Shown here in pieces: positions 1-8,880 of a stretch of 64,000 nt of DNA. Where the stretch lies: positions 124,001 through 188,000 of the forward strand of contig NZ_JAJITC010000012.1 of NCBI RefSeq assembly GCF_020881035.1, read 5' to 3'. The translations under genes and the position numbers were made by a program. The notes under the pieces were generated by a model, which searched no databases, was not told the origin of the DNA, and worked only from the letters and a program-made list of their open reading frames with translations. Position 1 is the first letter of the stretch; each line of letters starts with the position of its first letter. Source of the DNA: Paraburkholderia translucens (GTDB lineage: Bacteria; Pseudomonadota; Gammaproteobacteria; Burkholderiales; Burkholderiaceae).

Positions 1-501
1 CGCGCGCTGAACGTGCTGAACGTGGCCGCGCAAGCCGGCAACTGGGGCAGCGCGCTACCCAAGGGACAGGGGCGCGGCGTCTCGGTGATGCATGCGTTCG
101 GCAGCTTCTTCGCGATCGTCGTCGAAGTCGCGGTCGAAGAGGGCGAGGTGACGGTCAAGCGCGTCAACTGCGCGGTCGATTGCGGGATGTTCGTCAATCC
201 GAACACGATCGAGGCGCAGGTGCAGGGCGGCATCATCTTTGGCATCACCGGGGCGCTCTATAGCGAGATCACGATCAAGGATGGCCGCGTCGAGCAGAAC
301 AACTTCACCGACTACCGGATGCTGCGTATCAACCAGACGCCGCCGATCGAGGTGCATCTCGTGAAGAGCGGCGAGGCGCCCGGCGGCATCGGCGAGCCGG
401 GGACCGCGGCGCTCGCGCCCGCGCTGACCAACGCGATCTATGCGGCGACCGGCAAGCGGCTGCGGCAATTGCCGGTTGGCCGTCAACTGCGCAGCGCGTG
501 A
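1..501 (+). CDS. Molybdopterin-binding subunit of a xanthine oxidase-family dehydrogenase, C-terminal part
   Basis: The reading frame is open from the left edge and stops at 499-501, so only the last 166 residues are present. They match the C-terminal end of large molybdenum hydroxylase subunits (isoquinoline 1-oxidoreductase or aldehyde dehydrogenase type). Visible family features are the NCAVDCG and QVQGG segments and the GGIGEPG motif that carries the catalytic glutamate next to the Mo centre. The triheme cytochrome c gene starts 18 bases downstream with its own ribosome site. This is the usual arrangement for periplasmic three-component dehydrogenases that pass electrons to the respiratory chain. 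The substrate cannot be told from this fragment. Confidence 0.88.
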   Translation, partial: RALNVLNVAAQAGNWGSALPKGQGRGVSVMHAFGSFFAIVVEVAVEEGEVTVKRVNCAVDCGMFVNPNTIEAQVQGGIIFGITGALYSEITIKDGRVEQNNFTDYRMLRINQTPPIEVHLVKSGEAPGGIGEPGTAALAPALTNAIYAATGKRLRQLPVGRQLRSA

Positions 502-518
502 CGCGAAAGGAGCCCGAC

Positions 519-1823
519 ATGAAAAAAATGCTGAAGGGTCTCGGCGCGGCGTTGTGCGTCGCATTGCCGTTTCTCGCGCAGGTGCCTGCCAGGGCGGCAA
601 GCGCGGCGGCCAATCCTGCCGTCGATCAAACGCTCGTGCAACGCGGCGCCTATCTCGCTCAACTTGGCGATTGTGCTGCCTGCCACACAGCACCGAAAGG
701 CAAACCATTCGCAGGCGGCTTGCCGATGAGCACGCCGATGGGCCGCATCTACGTGACCAACATCACGCCCGACGCGCAGACCGGCATCGGCGGCTACACG
801 GAAGCGGACTTCGCACGAGCGTTGCGCGAGGGCGTTGCGAAAGACGGCCACAATCTTTATCCGGCAATGCCGTATCCGTCCTACGCGAAGGTCAACGACG
901 ACGACGTGAAGGCGCTGTACGCGTTCTTCATGCACGGCGTCGCACCGGTGCAGCAGGCCAATCGCGAGTCCGACATCAAATGGCCGTTGAACATGCGCTG
1001 GCCGCTGATGCTCTGGAACATGGCTTTTCTTGACAAAGGCGCGTATCGCGACAAGCCGGGCAAGGACGCAGCGTGGAATCGCGGCGCGTATCTGGTGCAA
1101 GGGCTCGGGCATTGCGGGTCGTGCCATACACCGCGCGGCGTCGCGTTCCAGGAAGTCGCGCTCGACGAAAGCGGCAGCGGATTCCTGAGCGGTGCGCTGC
1201 TCGACGACTGGTTCGCGTCGAATCTGACCGGCGAGCACAACGCCGGGCTCGGGCGCTGGAGTGACGAGGATGTGCGCACGTTCCTGAAGACTGGCGCAAA
1301 TCGCCATGCGTCGGCATTCGGCGCGATGACGAGCGTGATCAACAACAGCACGCAAGCCATGAGCGATCAGGACGTTGCGGCGATTTCGGCGTATCTGAAG
1401 TCGCTGCCGCCGGCGGGCGGCAACGCAGCGCAGCCCTATACGTACGATCCGCAGGCCACCAAAGTGTCGCTCGATCGACCCGCGAACGATGCCGGCGCTC
1501 GCGTCTACACCGCGTATTGCATGCACTGTCACGGGGTCGACGGACGCGGTTTCGCGCCGATGCTCGCGCCGCTCGCGGGCAATCCGAACGTGCTCGCGAA
1601 GAACGCGTCGTCGCTAATCAACGTCACGCTGAACGGCACCGGTGACATCGTGATCAACGGCGTGCCGTCGCCGTTCCCGATGCCGGGCTTCGCGGCGGTG
1701 CTCGACGACCAGCAGATCGCCGACGTGCTGAGTTTCGTGCGCGCGGGCTGGAACAACGGCGCACCGGCGGTCGGTGTGGCGGAGGTGGCGAAGCTGCGTC
1801 AGTCGACGCAGGCGGGGCGTTGA
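519..1823 (+). CDS. Triheme cytochrome c subunit of a membrane dehydrogenase
   Basis: A 434-residue exported cytochrome with a signal peptide (MKKMLKG start, Ala-rich cleavage region near residue 28). It has three CXXCH haem sites: CAACH near 52, CGSCH near 199 and CMHCH near 334. The ATG at 519 is chosen over an upstream GTG because AAAGGAG lies at 505-511. The family (alcohol, aldehyde or gluconate dehydrogenase cytochrome subunits) takes electrons from a periplasmic dehydrogenase and delivers them to quinone or a terminal oxidase. Its partner is almost certainly the molybdopterin subunit ending at 501. A paralogue of similar length lies at 22573-23934 in the oxidase operon. Confidence 0.92.
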   Translation: MKKMLKGLGAALCVALPFLAQVPARAASAAANPAVDQTLVQRGAYLAQLGDCAACHTAPKGKPFAGGLPMSTPMGRIYVTNITPDAQTGIGGYTEADFARALREGVAKDGHNLYPAMPYPSYAKVNDDDVKALYAFFMHGVAPVQQANRESDIKWPLNMRWPLMLWNMAFLDKGAYRDKPGKDAAWNRGAYLVQGLGHCGSCHTPRGVAFQEVALDESGSGFLSGALLDDWFASNLTGEHNAGLGRWSDEDVRTFLKTGANRHASAFGAMTSVINNSTQAMSDQDVAAISAYLKSLPPAGGNAAQPYTYDPQATKVSLDRPANDAGARVYTAYCMHCHGVDGRGFAPMLAPLAGNPNVLAKNASSLINVTLNGTGDIVINGVPSPFPMPGFAAVLDDQQIADVLSFVRAGWNNGAPAVGVAEVAKLRQSTQAGR

Positions 1824-1948
1824 GCGTCGGACAGGCGGTGTGAAATGCGGAAGCGGCAAGCGTGTGACTCGCGGTTGCGGTCTTTTTGGTTCTTCTTCTA
1901 TCGGATCGGCGTTCGTGAGCGCGAACGAATGCTGCATTCGGACAGCGT

Positions 1949-2902
1949 TCAGCGCGCTCGCTTCGCGCCCGGTGTAGCGCGCAGTTCAGGCGCCTCGAGG
2001 AAGAATTCACTGTTGTCCGCGAGCCGCGCGATCATGAAGTCGATGAAGGTTCTCACGCGCAGAGGTTGCTCCGTTCGATGACGGTAGTAGATGTAAATCG
2101 ACTCGCGCTCGGTCATGTGTTGCGTGAGTAGCGGTACGAGCCGCCCGGCGCGGATATGGGAAACCGCCGAAAAGCCGCCAAGCTGACCGATCGCGAGACC
2201 GGCCAGGACTGCTTCCGTTTCCGCGTCGGCATCGTTTGCGCACAGCGATGCCGCAATCTCGCGATATACGATTTCGCTGCCGATCAGAAACTCCCACGGT
2301 GCCTGCTTGCCCGTGTTCGCGCGCCGGTAACCGGTGCAACGATGAGCGTCGAGTTCGTCGATCGTCTTCGGCACGCCGCACCGCTCGATGTAGGCCGGCG
2401 ACGCGCAAACGATCAGTTGGATGGGCAGCAGACGGCGGGCAATCGCGCCCTCGGAAGGGGGCGATCCTCCGCGGAAGCCGACATCCGCGCGATCGCTGAT
2501 GAGGTCGGTGAAGTGATCGTCGAATCGCACATCCAACTGGACCTCGGGATAGAGCGTCGCGAATTCGAGGATGGGCGGCCAAAGCACCGCTCGCCCGAGC
2601 GCTGTCGGCGCGCTGACCCGCAGCGGGCCCGCGACTTCCTCTTTTGAGCGGCGAGCGTCGTCGATCGCCGCCGACAGCATGGTCAGCGCGGGCTCCACGC
2701 CTTGCAGCAGCCGTTGTCCTTCTTCCGTCAGGCTCAGCTTGCGGGTTGTCCGGTGAAACAGCCGCACGCCCAGTGACTTTTCCAATTGCATGACCGCATG
2801 ACTGGCCGCCTGCGGCGAGATGCCCTGATCGACGGCCGCCTTGCGCAGATTGCCGAGCGTCGCGGCACGGGCAAAGATCGAAATCGCTCGAACCTCGTTC
2901 AT
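1949..2902 (-). CDS. LysR-family transcriptional regulator
   Basis: A 317-residue protein with an N-terminal winged helix-turn-helix (about residues 3-62, with KAAVDQGISPQAASHAV and a LFHRTTRKLSLTEEG wing). The effector-binding region typical of the CrgA/AaeR-like LysR branch follows. It is transcribed away from the SDR gene at 3020, and the 117-base gap carries an inverted repeat of LysR type. By family habit it would regulate itself and the SDR gene. The inducer is unknown. The last 20 residues are basic and not obviously part of the effector domain. Confidence 0.9.
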   Translation of the reverse strand: MNEVRAISIFARAATLGNLRKAAVDQGISPQAASHAVMQLEKSLGVRLFHRTTRKLSLTEEGQRLLQGVEPALTMLSAAIDDARRSKEEVAGPLRVSAPTALGRAVLWPPILEFATLYPEVQLDVRFDDHFTDLISDRADVGFRGGSPPSEGAIARRLLPIQLIVCASPAYIERCGVPKTIDELDAHRCTGYRRANTGKQAPWEFLIGSEIVYREIAASLCANDADAETEAVLAGLAIGQLGGFSAVSHIRAGRLVPLLTQHMTERESIYIYYRHRTEQPLRVRTFIDFMIARLADNSEFFLEAPELRATPGAKRAR

Positions 2903-2941
2903 CGGCAGCTCCCGATTCGCAAATAAAAGTTGATTATCAGT

Positions 2942-2959
2942 CTAGCAAACGACGGCTAG
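2942..2959. promoter_or_regulatory. Candidate LysR box between divergent LysR and SDR genes
   Basis: CTAGC (2942-2946) and GCTAG (2955-2959) form a perfect 5-bp inverted repeat with an 8-base spacer. This matches the size of a T-N11-A type LysR site. It sits 40 bases upstream of the LysR start and 60 bases upstream of the SDR start. The AT-rich stretch AAATAAAAGTTGATTATC just beside it (about 2920-2938) may hold the promoter. The role is inferred from position. Confidence 0.45.
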
Positions 2960-3019
2960 TGCGAGCGAATCTCCCGCCATATCCTTCGTTCACCTTCACC
3001 CCAAACGCAGGAGCGGATC

Positions 3020-3877
3020 ATGAGCAACGTCACGGAACAGCAGTACAAGCGCGTCTGGTTCATTACGGGCGCATCGCGCGGACTCGGCGCGCTGATCGCG
3101 CAAGCCGCGCTGGCAGACGGCAATGCAGTCGTCGCCGCGGGACGCAACGTCGCCGCGATCGTGGAGCGTCTCGGCGTGTCGCCCGCGCTGCTGCCGGTCA
3201 CGCTCGACGTAACCGACGAGGCGCAGGCGAGAGCGTCGGTCGCCGCGGCCATCGAAAAATTCGGCCGCATCGACGTGCTGGTCAACAACGCCGGGTTCGG
3301 CCTGCTTGCCGCAGTGGAGGAGTCGAGCGACGCGGACGTGCGCCGCATGTACGACACCAACGTCTTTGGTTTGCTGAACGTAACGCGGGCAGTGTTGCCG
3401 GTCATGCGCAAGCAGCGCTCAGGGCACGTGATGAACTTGTCGTCGCTTGGCGGTTATCGCGCGGCGGCGGGGTTCGGCGTGTACAGCTCGACGAAGTTCG
3501 CGGTCGAAGGCATCACGGAAGCACTCCACGCAGAGCTCAAGCCGCTTGGCATTCATGCGACCGTCATCGAACCGGGCTACTTCCGCACTGATTTTCTCGA
3601 TGGGTCGTCGCTCGTGGTCGGCAAGGAGATCATCGACGACTATGACGAGACCTCGGGCAAGGTACGCCGCGTGGCCGTCGGGCTGAATCACAATCAGCCC
3701 GGAGATCCCGAAAAGCTCGCGACAGCGCTCGTCACCCTCGCTGACGCGCAAAAACCGCCGCTGCGTCTACCGCTCGGCAGCGACGCGCTGAAAGCGATCG
3801 CGGACAAGAATGCTTACGTGATGGCGGAGACGGAAACGTGGAAAGCATTGTCAGCGTCAACGGACTTTGCCGTCTGA
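3020..3877 (+). CDS. Short-chain dehydrogenase/reductase (SDR)
   Basis: A 285-residue classical SDR. The nucleotide-binding TGASRGLG motif is at residues 16-23, NNAG near 89, and the catalytic Tyr155-Lys159 pair lies in YSSTK. The length and the VEGITEALHAELKPLGI segment fit the NAD(P)-dependent oxidoreductases often placed under LysR control. AGGAG lies at 3008-3012. It is divergent from the LysR gene at 1949-2902, which probably controls it. The substrate is unknown. Confidence 0.92.
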   Translation: MSNVTEQQYKRVWFITGASRGLGALIAQAALADGNAVVAAGRNVAAIVERLGVSPALLPVTLDVTDEAQARASVAAAIEKFGRIDVLVNNAGFGLLAAVEESSDADVRRMYDTNVFGLLNVTRAVLPVMRKQRSGHVMNLSSLGGYRAAAGFGVYSSTKFAVEGITEALHAELKPLGIHATVIEPGYFRTDFLDGSSLVVGKEIIDDYDETSGKVRRVAVGLNHNQPGDPEKLATALVTLADAQKPPLRLPLGSDALKAIADKNAYVMAETETWKALSASTDFAV

Positions 3878-4000
3878 GTCGCGAAGGTGCGATGGAAACG
3901 GGAACTTGGGGTGCCGCTGCAATCTCGCGCGTCGGCCCGACGTACCCAGGCACGATGCGCGCCCGTGGTGTAACGTCGAGGCGAATACCCGGGTACTGCC

Positions 4001-5242
4001 ATGACTCCTGCCAGGGCGCCACTTTCAATCCTGTTCCCGCCTCCGGGCGTGGACCGGAGTGCGTGGCTGCTGCTTGCAGCCAGGAGCCTGCGCGGGATTT
4101 GCGATGGCTTCGTCGCCGTACTGCTGCCAGCCTATCTTCTCGCGCTCGGTTTCGGGAAACTCACGGTCGGCCTGATCGGCACCGCCACACTGCTCGGCTC
4201 GGCAGTTGCGACGATCGTTGTCGGCCTGTTGGGTAGCCGTTACCCGCAGCGTGCGCTGCTGCTCTTCGCTGCCGCCCTGATGGCAGCAACCGGTCTTGCG
4301 TTTGGATCGCTGTCGTCACTATGGCCATTGCTCCTGGTCGCGTTCGTCGGCACGCTCAATCCGAGCTCGGGTGACGTCAGCCTGTTTCTGCCGCTCGAGC
4401 ACGCACGCCTCGCCGAATCTGCGAAGGGCGACGCCCGAACCGCACTGTTCGCCCGCTACAGCCTCGCGGGTGGGCTCTCGGCAGCACTGGGCGCTCTGCT
4501 AGCGGCGCTTCCGGACTGGATTGCGGCGCATGCCAAAGTCCCGGGGCTCCTCGCCATGCGCGGGATGTTCGTCGCATACGCGATAACGGGCTTCGCGGTA
4601 TTCCTGCTCTACCTCCGCCTGCCGAAGCGTGAGCCGCACACTGCGGCGGCCAGAGCGCCGCTCGGACCGTCGCGCGGGATCGTCATACGCCTCGCGCTGC
4701 TGTTCAGCGTCGACGCGTTTGCAGGTGGCCTGCTCGTGAACTCGCTGCTGACGCTGTGGCTTATCCAGCGCTTTGGCTTTTCTCTCGCTACAGCAGGGCA
4801 GTTCTTTTTCTGGTCGGGGCTGCTCAGTGCCGGGTCGCAACTGGCCGCTGCACCGATTGCTCGCAGGATCGGCCTGCTCAACACGATGGTGTTCACCCAT
4901 ATTCCATCGAGCGTGTGCCTGATCGCTGCCGCCTTCACGTCCTCGCTGCCACTGACCCTGATGTTGTTGCTTTTTCGCAGTGCGTTGTCGCAGCTCGATG
5001 TGCCGACCCGTAGCGCTTACGTGATGGCCGTCGTGACACCGCCCGAACGACCGGCCGCCGCGAGCTTTACGGCGGTACCGCGTAGCCTTGCGGCGGCGAT
5101 TGCGCCAACGATCGCCGGCGGGATGCTCGGAGCCGGATGGCTCGGCGCGCCACTGGTAGCGTGCGGCATGCTCAAGATTGCCTACGATCTCGCGGTGCTC
5201 GCGGCGTTCCGTCGTATCAGGCCGGACGGAGGATCATCGTGA
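4001..5242 (+). CDS. Major facilitator superfamily transporter
   Basis: A 413-residue hydrophobic protein with about twelve predicted membrane segments and a central loop near residues 205-220. The loop after segment 2 (GLLGSRYPQR) is a weak form of the MFS A motif. No strong Shine-Dalgarno sequence precedes the ATG at 4001, so the start is only moderately certain. Its stop overlaps the start of the beta-propeller gene (GTGA at 5239-5242), so the two are translationally coupled and probably act together, for example in export or sensing of one compound. The substrate is not recognisable. Confidence 0.85.
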   Translation: MTPARAPLSILFPPPGVDRSAWLLLAARSLRGICDGFVAVLLPAYLLALGFGKLTVGLIGTATLLGSAVATIVVGLLGSRYPQRALLLFAAALMAATGLAFGSLSSLWPLLLVAFVGTLNPSSGDVSLFLPLEHARLAESAKGDARTALFARYSLAGGLSAALGALLAALPDWIAAHAKVPGLLAMRGMFVAYAITGFAVFLLYLRLPKREPHTAAARAPLGPSRGIVIRLALLFSVDAFAGGLLVNSLLTLWLIQRFGFSLATAGQFFFWSGLLSAGSQLAAAPIARRIGLLNTMVFTHIPSSVCLIAAAFTSSLPLTLMLLLFRSALSQLDVPTRSAYVMAVVTPPERPAAASFTAVPRSLAAAIAPTIAGGMLGAGWLGAPLVACGMLKIAYDLAVLAAFRRIRPDGGSS

Positions 5243-6282
5243 AACGCGGACGCGCAGGCCATCGCTTCTTTGCGCCACTCATCGGCATGTTATTCGCGCT
5301 CGCGCTTGCAGCCGGGAGTGGTGCCGCCTCTATCGCGCAAGGATTGGATGAGGCAGCAACCGGCAATCTGCCACTGAAGCACGTTGAAGATGTGCCGCTG
5401 CCAGGTCGAGCGTCACGATTCGACTATGAAAGCTATGACCCTGGCAGGCATCTGCTGTTCATCGCGCATCTGGGAGACAGCGAAGTCATCGTATTTGACA
5501 CACTCGCATCGCGCGTCGTCGCGAGCATACCTGGCATCTCCGCCGTGCATGGCGTGTTGGCGGTCCCCGAACTGTCCCGCGTGTTTGCGTCGGCAACTGG
5601 TACAAACGAGGTTGTGGCGATCGACGAGCACACCCTGAGAATCACTGCCCGGACGCCTGGCGGCATCTATCCGGACGGCATGGCATATGCGCCCGATGCG
5701 CGCAGACTCTTCGTATCGGACGAGACCGGAAAGACGGAGACAGTGATCGATGTTCCGGGCAACCGCCGCATTGCGACGATTCCGCTCGACGGTGAAGTTG
5801 GCAATTCGCAATATGACCCGGTTACTCGACACATCTTCGTCAACGTGCAGACCCGGCGGCAACTGGCGGAGATAGACCCGGCCACCAACACTGTCGTATC
5901 CCGCACGGATCTGCCGGGCGCGAAGGGCAATCACGGACTGCTGATCGTCCCGGAATCACGCATCGCGTTGATTGCCTGCGAGGACAACGATCGCCTGCTG
6001 GTACTCGACATGCGCGCGATGAAGATCGTCGGAGCGTTCGACGTCGGGGGCGCTCCTGACGTGCTCGCGTTCGATCCCGCCTTACGCATGGCATACGTGG
6101 CCGGCGAGGCGGGCGTCGTGTCGATGTTCAGCGTGGGGGCGCCCGGCGTGAGGAAGATCGGCGACGGCCGGGTCGGGCCGAACGCGCACGTTGTGACTGT
6201 CGATGCGCAGACGCATCGGTCGTGGTTCCCGCTGAAGGACGTCGACGGGCGTCCTGTGCTGCGCATCATGGCGCCCCGATGA
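5239..6282 (+). CDS. Secreted YncE-like beta-propeller protein
   Basis: A 347-residue protein starting at the GTG at 5239, which overlaps the MFS stop codon. GGAGG at 5228-5232 is correctly spaced. A signal peptide (hydrophobic run about residues 12-30, cleavage near ASIAQ) is followed by repeating blades of the YVTN/YncE type. Examples are the HLLFIAHLGDSEVIVFD and RLFVSDETGKTETVIDVPG segments, each ending a blade. Such propellers are periplasmic binding or scaffold proteins. Coupling to the MFS gene suggests a shared pathway. The exact ligand is unknown. Confidence 0.85.
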   Translation: MKRGRAGHRFFAPLIGMLFALALAAGSGAASIAQGLDEAATGNLPLKHVEDVPLPGRASRFDYESYDPGRHLLFIAHLGDSEVIVFDTLASRVVASIPGISAVHGVLAVPELSRVFASATGTNEVVAIDEHTLRITARTPGGIYPDGMAYAPDARRLFVSDETGKTETVIDVPGNRRIATIPLDGEVGNSQYDPVTRHIFVNVQTRRQLAEIDPATNTVVSRTDLPGAKGNHGLLIVPESRIALIACEDNDRLLVLDMRAMKIVGAFDVGGAPDVLAFDPALRMAYVAGEAGVVSMFSVGAPGVRKIGDGRVGPNAHVVTVDAQTHRSWFPLKDVDGRPVLRIMAPR

Positions 6283-6326
6283 GTTCTGGCGCCTGGCGGT
6301 GCGCGCATTGGGGTCTCGTTGGCGCC

Positions 6327-6983
6327 TCACCGATGCTGTCCCACCTTGTGCCGCTTTTCGAGCACGCGCGCATACCAGGTGAGCGGAAAACACATCGCGA
6401 AGTAGATCATCGCGACCATGCCGTAGATCGGAAACGGCCTGAACGCGGCATTCGTGATCATCGTGCCGGTCTTCGTCAGTTCGGTGAAGCCGATGATCGA
6501 CGCGAGCGCGGTGCTCTTGACCACCTGCACGAGGAAACCGACGGTCGGCGCGACCGCGATCTTGAGCGCCTGCGGCCAGACGATATACCGCAACTGCTGG
6601 CCGAACGTCATGCCGAGGCTCGCGCCCGCCGCCCACTGGCCGCGCGGCACCGCTTCGACGCAGCCGCGCCAGATGTCCACCAGATACGCGCTCGTGTAGA
6701 GCGTCAGCGTGACGGTCGCGGCCGCCCACGGCGACACGTCGATACCAAGCAGCGGCAAGCCGAAGAACGCAAGAAAAAGCTGCATCAGGAGCGGCGTGCC
6801 CTGAAACACCTCGACGTACAGCACGACGATGCGCCGCAACCACGCGATCGGCGACACCCGCATCGCGAGCAGCACGAGCCCAACCACCCCGCCCCCGCCG
6901 AACGCGATCGCCGACAGCAACACCGTCCAGCGCGCGGCGAGCAGCAGATTGCGGGCGATGTCCCACAGCGTGAATTCGACCAT
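6327..6983 (-). CDS. Polar amino-acid ABC transporter permease (second)
   Basis: A 218-residue HisMQ-type permease. Near residues 120-145 it carries the EAVPRGQWAAGASLGM segment, which is the EAA-type loop that contacts the ATPase. The ATG at 6983 is preferred to an upstream start at 7022. It lies two bases after the stop of the first permease and has GGAG nine bases upstream. It is the last gene of a three-gene minus-strand operon (binding protein, permease, permease). No ATP-binding subunit follows; the next gene is the convergent beta-propeller ending at 6282. Confidence 0.9.
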   Translation of the reverse strand: MVEFTLWDIARNLLLAARWTVLLSAIAFGGGGVVGLVLLAMRVSPIAWLRRIVVLYVEVFQGTPLLMQLFLAFFGLPLLGIDVSPWAAATVTLTLYTSAYLVDIWRGCVEAVPRGQWAAGASLGMTFGQQLRYIVWPQALKIAVAPTVGFLVQVVKSTALASIIGFTELTKTGTMITNAAFRPFPIYGMVAMIYFAMCFPLTWYARVLEKRHKVGQHR

Positions 6984-6985
6984 GA

Positions 6986-7750
6986 TCAGCGCTCCGTCGG
7001 CAGGGTACGTGCGCCGCGCCACATCAGGCGAGCGCGCCAGTTGCGCGGCAAGCCGTCGTTGCCGCTACTGCTGCTGTTACCGCGCGCGGCGCGGCCCGCG
7101 AACAGGCCGCGGCCGAAACGGTTCAGCAATTGCCGCAACACGATCGACATCAGCAGATAGGTCGCCGTGATGATCACGTAGCTCTCGAACGAGCGGAAGT
7201 TGCGCGACTGGATGAAGTTCGCCGCATAGGTCAGGTCGGGCACCGAGATCTGCGACACGACGGCCGAGCCGAGCATCACGATCAGCACCTGGCCGAGCAG
7301 CGCGGGAAACACGTTGGCGAGCGCCTGCGGCAGCACGACGTAGCGGAACACCTGGCGGCCATGCAAGCCGAGCGCCTGGGCGGCCTGCACCTGGCCGCGC
7401 GAAATCGAATCGATGCCGGCGCGCACGATCTCGGTCGCGTACGCGCCGAGATTGACGGTCATCGCGAGAATCGCGGCCTGGATCTCATCGATATGAATGC
7501 CGAGGCTCGGCAGGCCGAAGAACACGAAGAACAGCTGCACGAGAAACGGCGTGTTGCGGATCAGCTCGACGTAGCTCGCCACCAGCCAGCGCGCCCACTT
7601 CGGCCCGGCCGCCGCGATGCTCGCGCCGGCGATACCGACAAGCCCGCCCGCCAGCGTCGAGACGGCAGTGAGCCCAAGTGTCACGGCGGCGCCGCGCGCG
7701 AGCATCCCCGCATAAAGGCCGAAGCCGCTGAAATCGAACGCGTAGGTCAT
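6986..7750 (-). CDS. Polar amino-acid ABC transporter permease (first)
   Basis: A 254-residue inner-membrane permease of the HisM/GlnP type. It has the family FxxxxxELIRNTPFLVQLFFVFFGLP segment near residues 60-85 and the ATPase-coupling loop GIDSISRGQVQAAQALGL near 125-145. The C-terminal tail (after about 225) is basic and Ser/Gly-rich and is not part of the core fold. It pairs with the second permease to form a heterodimeric channel, fed by the binding protein encoded 62 bases upstream. Confidence 0.9.
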   Translation of the reverse strand: MTYAFDFSGFGLYAGMLARGAAVTLGLTAVSTLAGGLVGIAGASIAAAGPKWARWLVASYVELIRNTPFLVQLFFVFFGLPSLGIHIDEIQAAILAMTVNLGAYATEIVRAGIDSISRGQVQAAQALGLHGRQVFRYVVLPQALANVFPALLGQVLIVMLGSAVVSQISVPDLTYAANFIQSRNFRSFESYVIITATYLLMSIVLRQLLNRFGRGLFAGRAARGNSSSSGNDGLPRNWRARLMWRGARTLPTER

Positions 7751-7812
7751 GGCCTCGTGCCCATCGCAGGATCAGGTTGCGGCGCGGTCTTCGAGGGACC
7801 ACGCGACAGGGG

Positions 7813-8637
7813 TTAAAGATCGGCCGGCAACGGCGCGCGCAGCCACTTCTGCGAAATCGCGTTCATCGTGCCGTCCTTGCGGGCCCTGGCAATCGTTTCG
7901 TCGACCTTCGCCTTCAGGCGCGGCTCGTTCTTGTTCAGACCGACGTGATCGGGCGAGCTGAACAGCGCGAATTTCTGCTCCGGATCGTTCGCCGGATGCC
8001 GCGCGAGAATCGTCGCGCCGACGTCGTTGCCGACCACCATCAACTGTACCTGACCAGAAAGAAACGCCGAAATTGCGCCGTTCGGATCGTCGAAGCGCTT
8101 GATGTTCGCGGAGGGCGGCGCGATTTTCGTCACGCTCAGGTCTTCGAGCGTGCCACGCGCGACCGAGATCGACTTTCCGGCGAGGTCGGCGGCGCTTTTC
8201 ACCTGCAGCGACTTCGGGCCGAACACCGCGAGGTAGTACGGCGCGTACGGTTGCGAGAAGTCGATGACTTTTTCGCGCTCCGGGGTCTGCCCGACCGACA
8301 GCAGCATGTCGGCCTTGTGGTCGGCGAGGAAGGCCATCCGGTTGTCGCCCGTGACCGGCACCAGCTCGACCTTCGCGTTCAGCGCCTTGCCGATCAGATT
8401 GGCGACGTCGATGTCGTAGCCGACCGGCTTCATGTCCGGGCCGATCGAGCCGAACGGCGGATAGTCCTCGAACACGCCGATGCGCACGGTGCCGGACTTC
8501 GCGATGTCGTCGAGCGCGTCGGCATGGGCGGCCGACGGCAGCGCGGCGAGCGCGCCGAGCGCGGTCATCGCGAGCGTCGCGGTGAGCGTCGCGAAGACCC
8601 GGCGGGTCGATTGGAGAGCGGAACGCTGGTTCATCAT
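7813..8637 (-). CDS. Periplasmic amino-acid-binding protein of the ABC transporter
   Basis: A 274-residue solute-binding protein of family 3. A signal peptide (hydrophobic run about residues 15-33, ending SAAHA) precedes the mature start near DALDDIAKSGTVRIG. The YPPFGSIGPDMKPVGYDIDVA segment is the typical first ligand lobe. Start 8637 is chosen because AAAGGAAAAC directly precedes it; the next codon, at 8634, is also ATG and is an alternative. It is the first gene of the operon and is divergent from the GcvA-like LysR at 8881. The ligand is probably a polar amino acid or a related small molecule. Confidence 0.9.
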   Translation of the reverse strand: MMNQRSALQSTRRVFATLTATLAMTALGALAALPSAAHADALDDIAKSGTVRIGVFEDYPPFGSIGPDMKPVGYDIDVANLIGKALNAKVELVPVTGDNRMAFLADHKADMLLSVGQTPEREKVIDFSQPYAPYYLAVFGPKSLQVKSAADLAGKSISVARGTLEDLSVTKIAPPSANIKRFDDPNGAISAFLSGQVQLMVVGNDVGATILARHPANDPEQKFALFSSPDHVGLNKNEPRLKAKVDETIARARKDGTMNAISQKWLRAPLPADL

Positions 8638-8880
8638 GTTTTCCTTTGTCGAAAAGCGGTCGTAATCGAAGCGAAGCCTGAACGCCGGTCGCACAAGGTT
8701 CCCCCTGGCCGCAGCCGGAGATACCGCGCGTGGATGCACTGTAGGTTTGCCAAAAACACGCAACAATGGAAATATGCGCATGGATGGCATGAGGTGCGCT
8801 CATGGCGGGCAGCCTGTGGTCAGGGCCGCGAAGGGCGCCGCCACCGCCCTGCAATGATTTTTTCTGATCGTGGACATCCA

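Noticed and set aside
55..708. Long minus-strand open frame over the first two genes
   Set aside because: It is Arg-rich, without family motifs or ribosome site, and lies antisense to clear dehydrogenase and cytochrome genes.
7777..8880. N-terminal extension of the GcvA-like LysR frame
   Set aside because: The frame is open by chance over the divergent binding-protein gene; conserved LysR sequence begins exactly at 8881.
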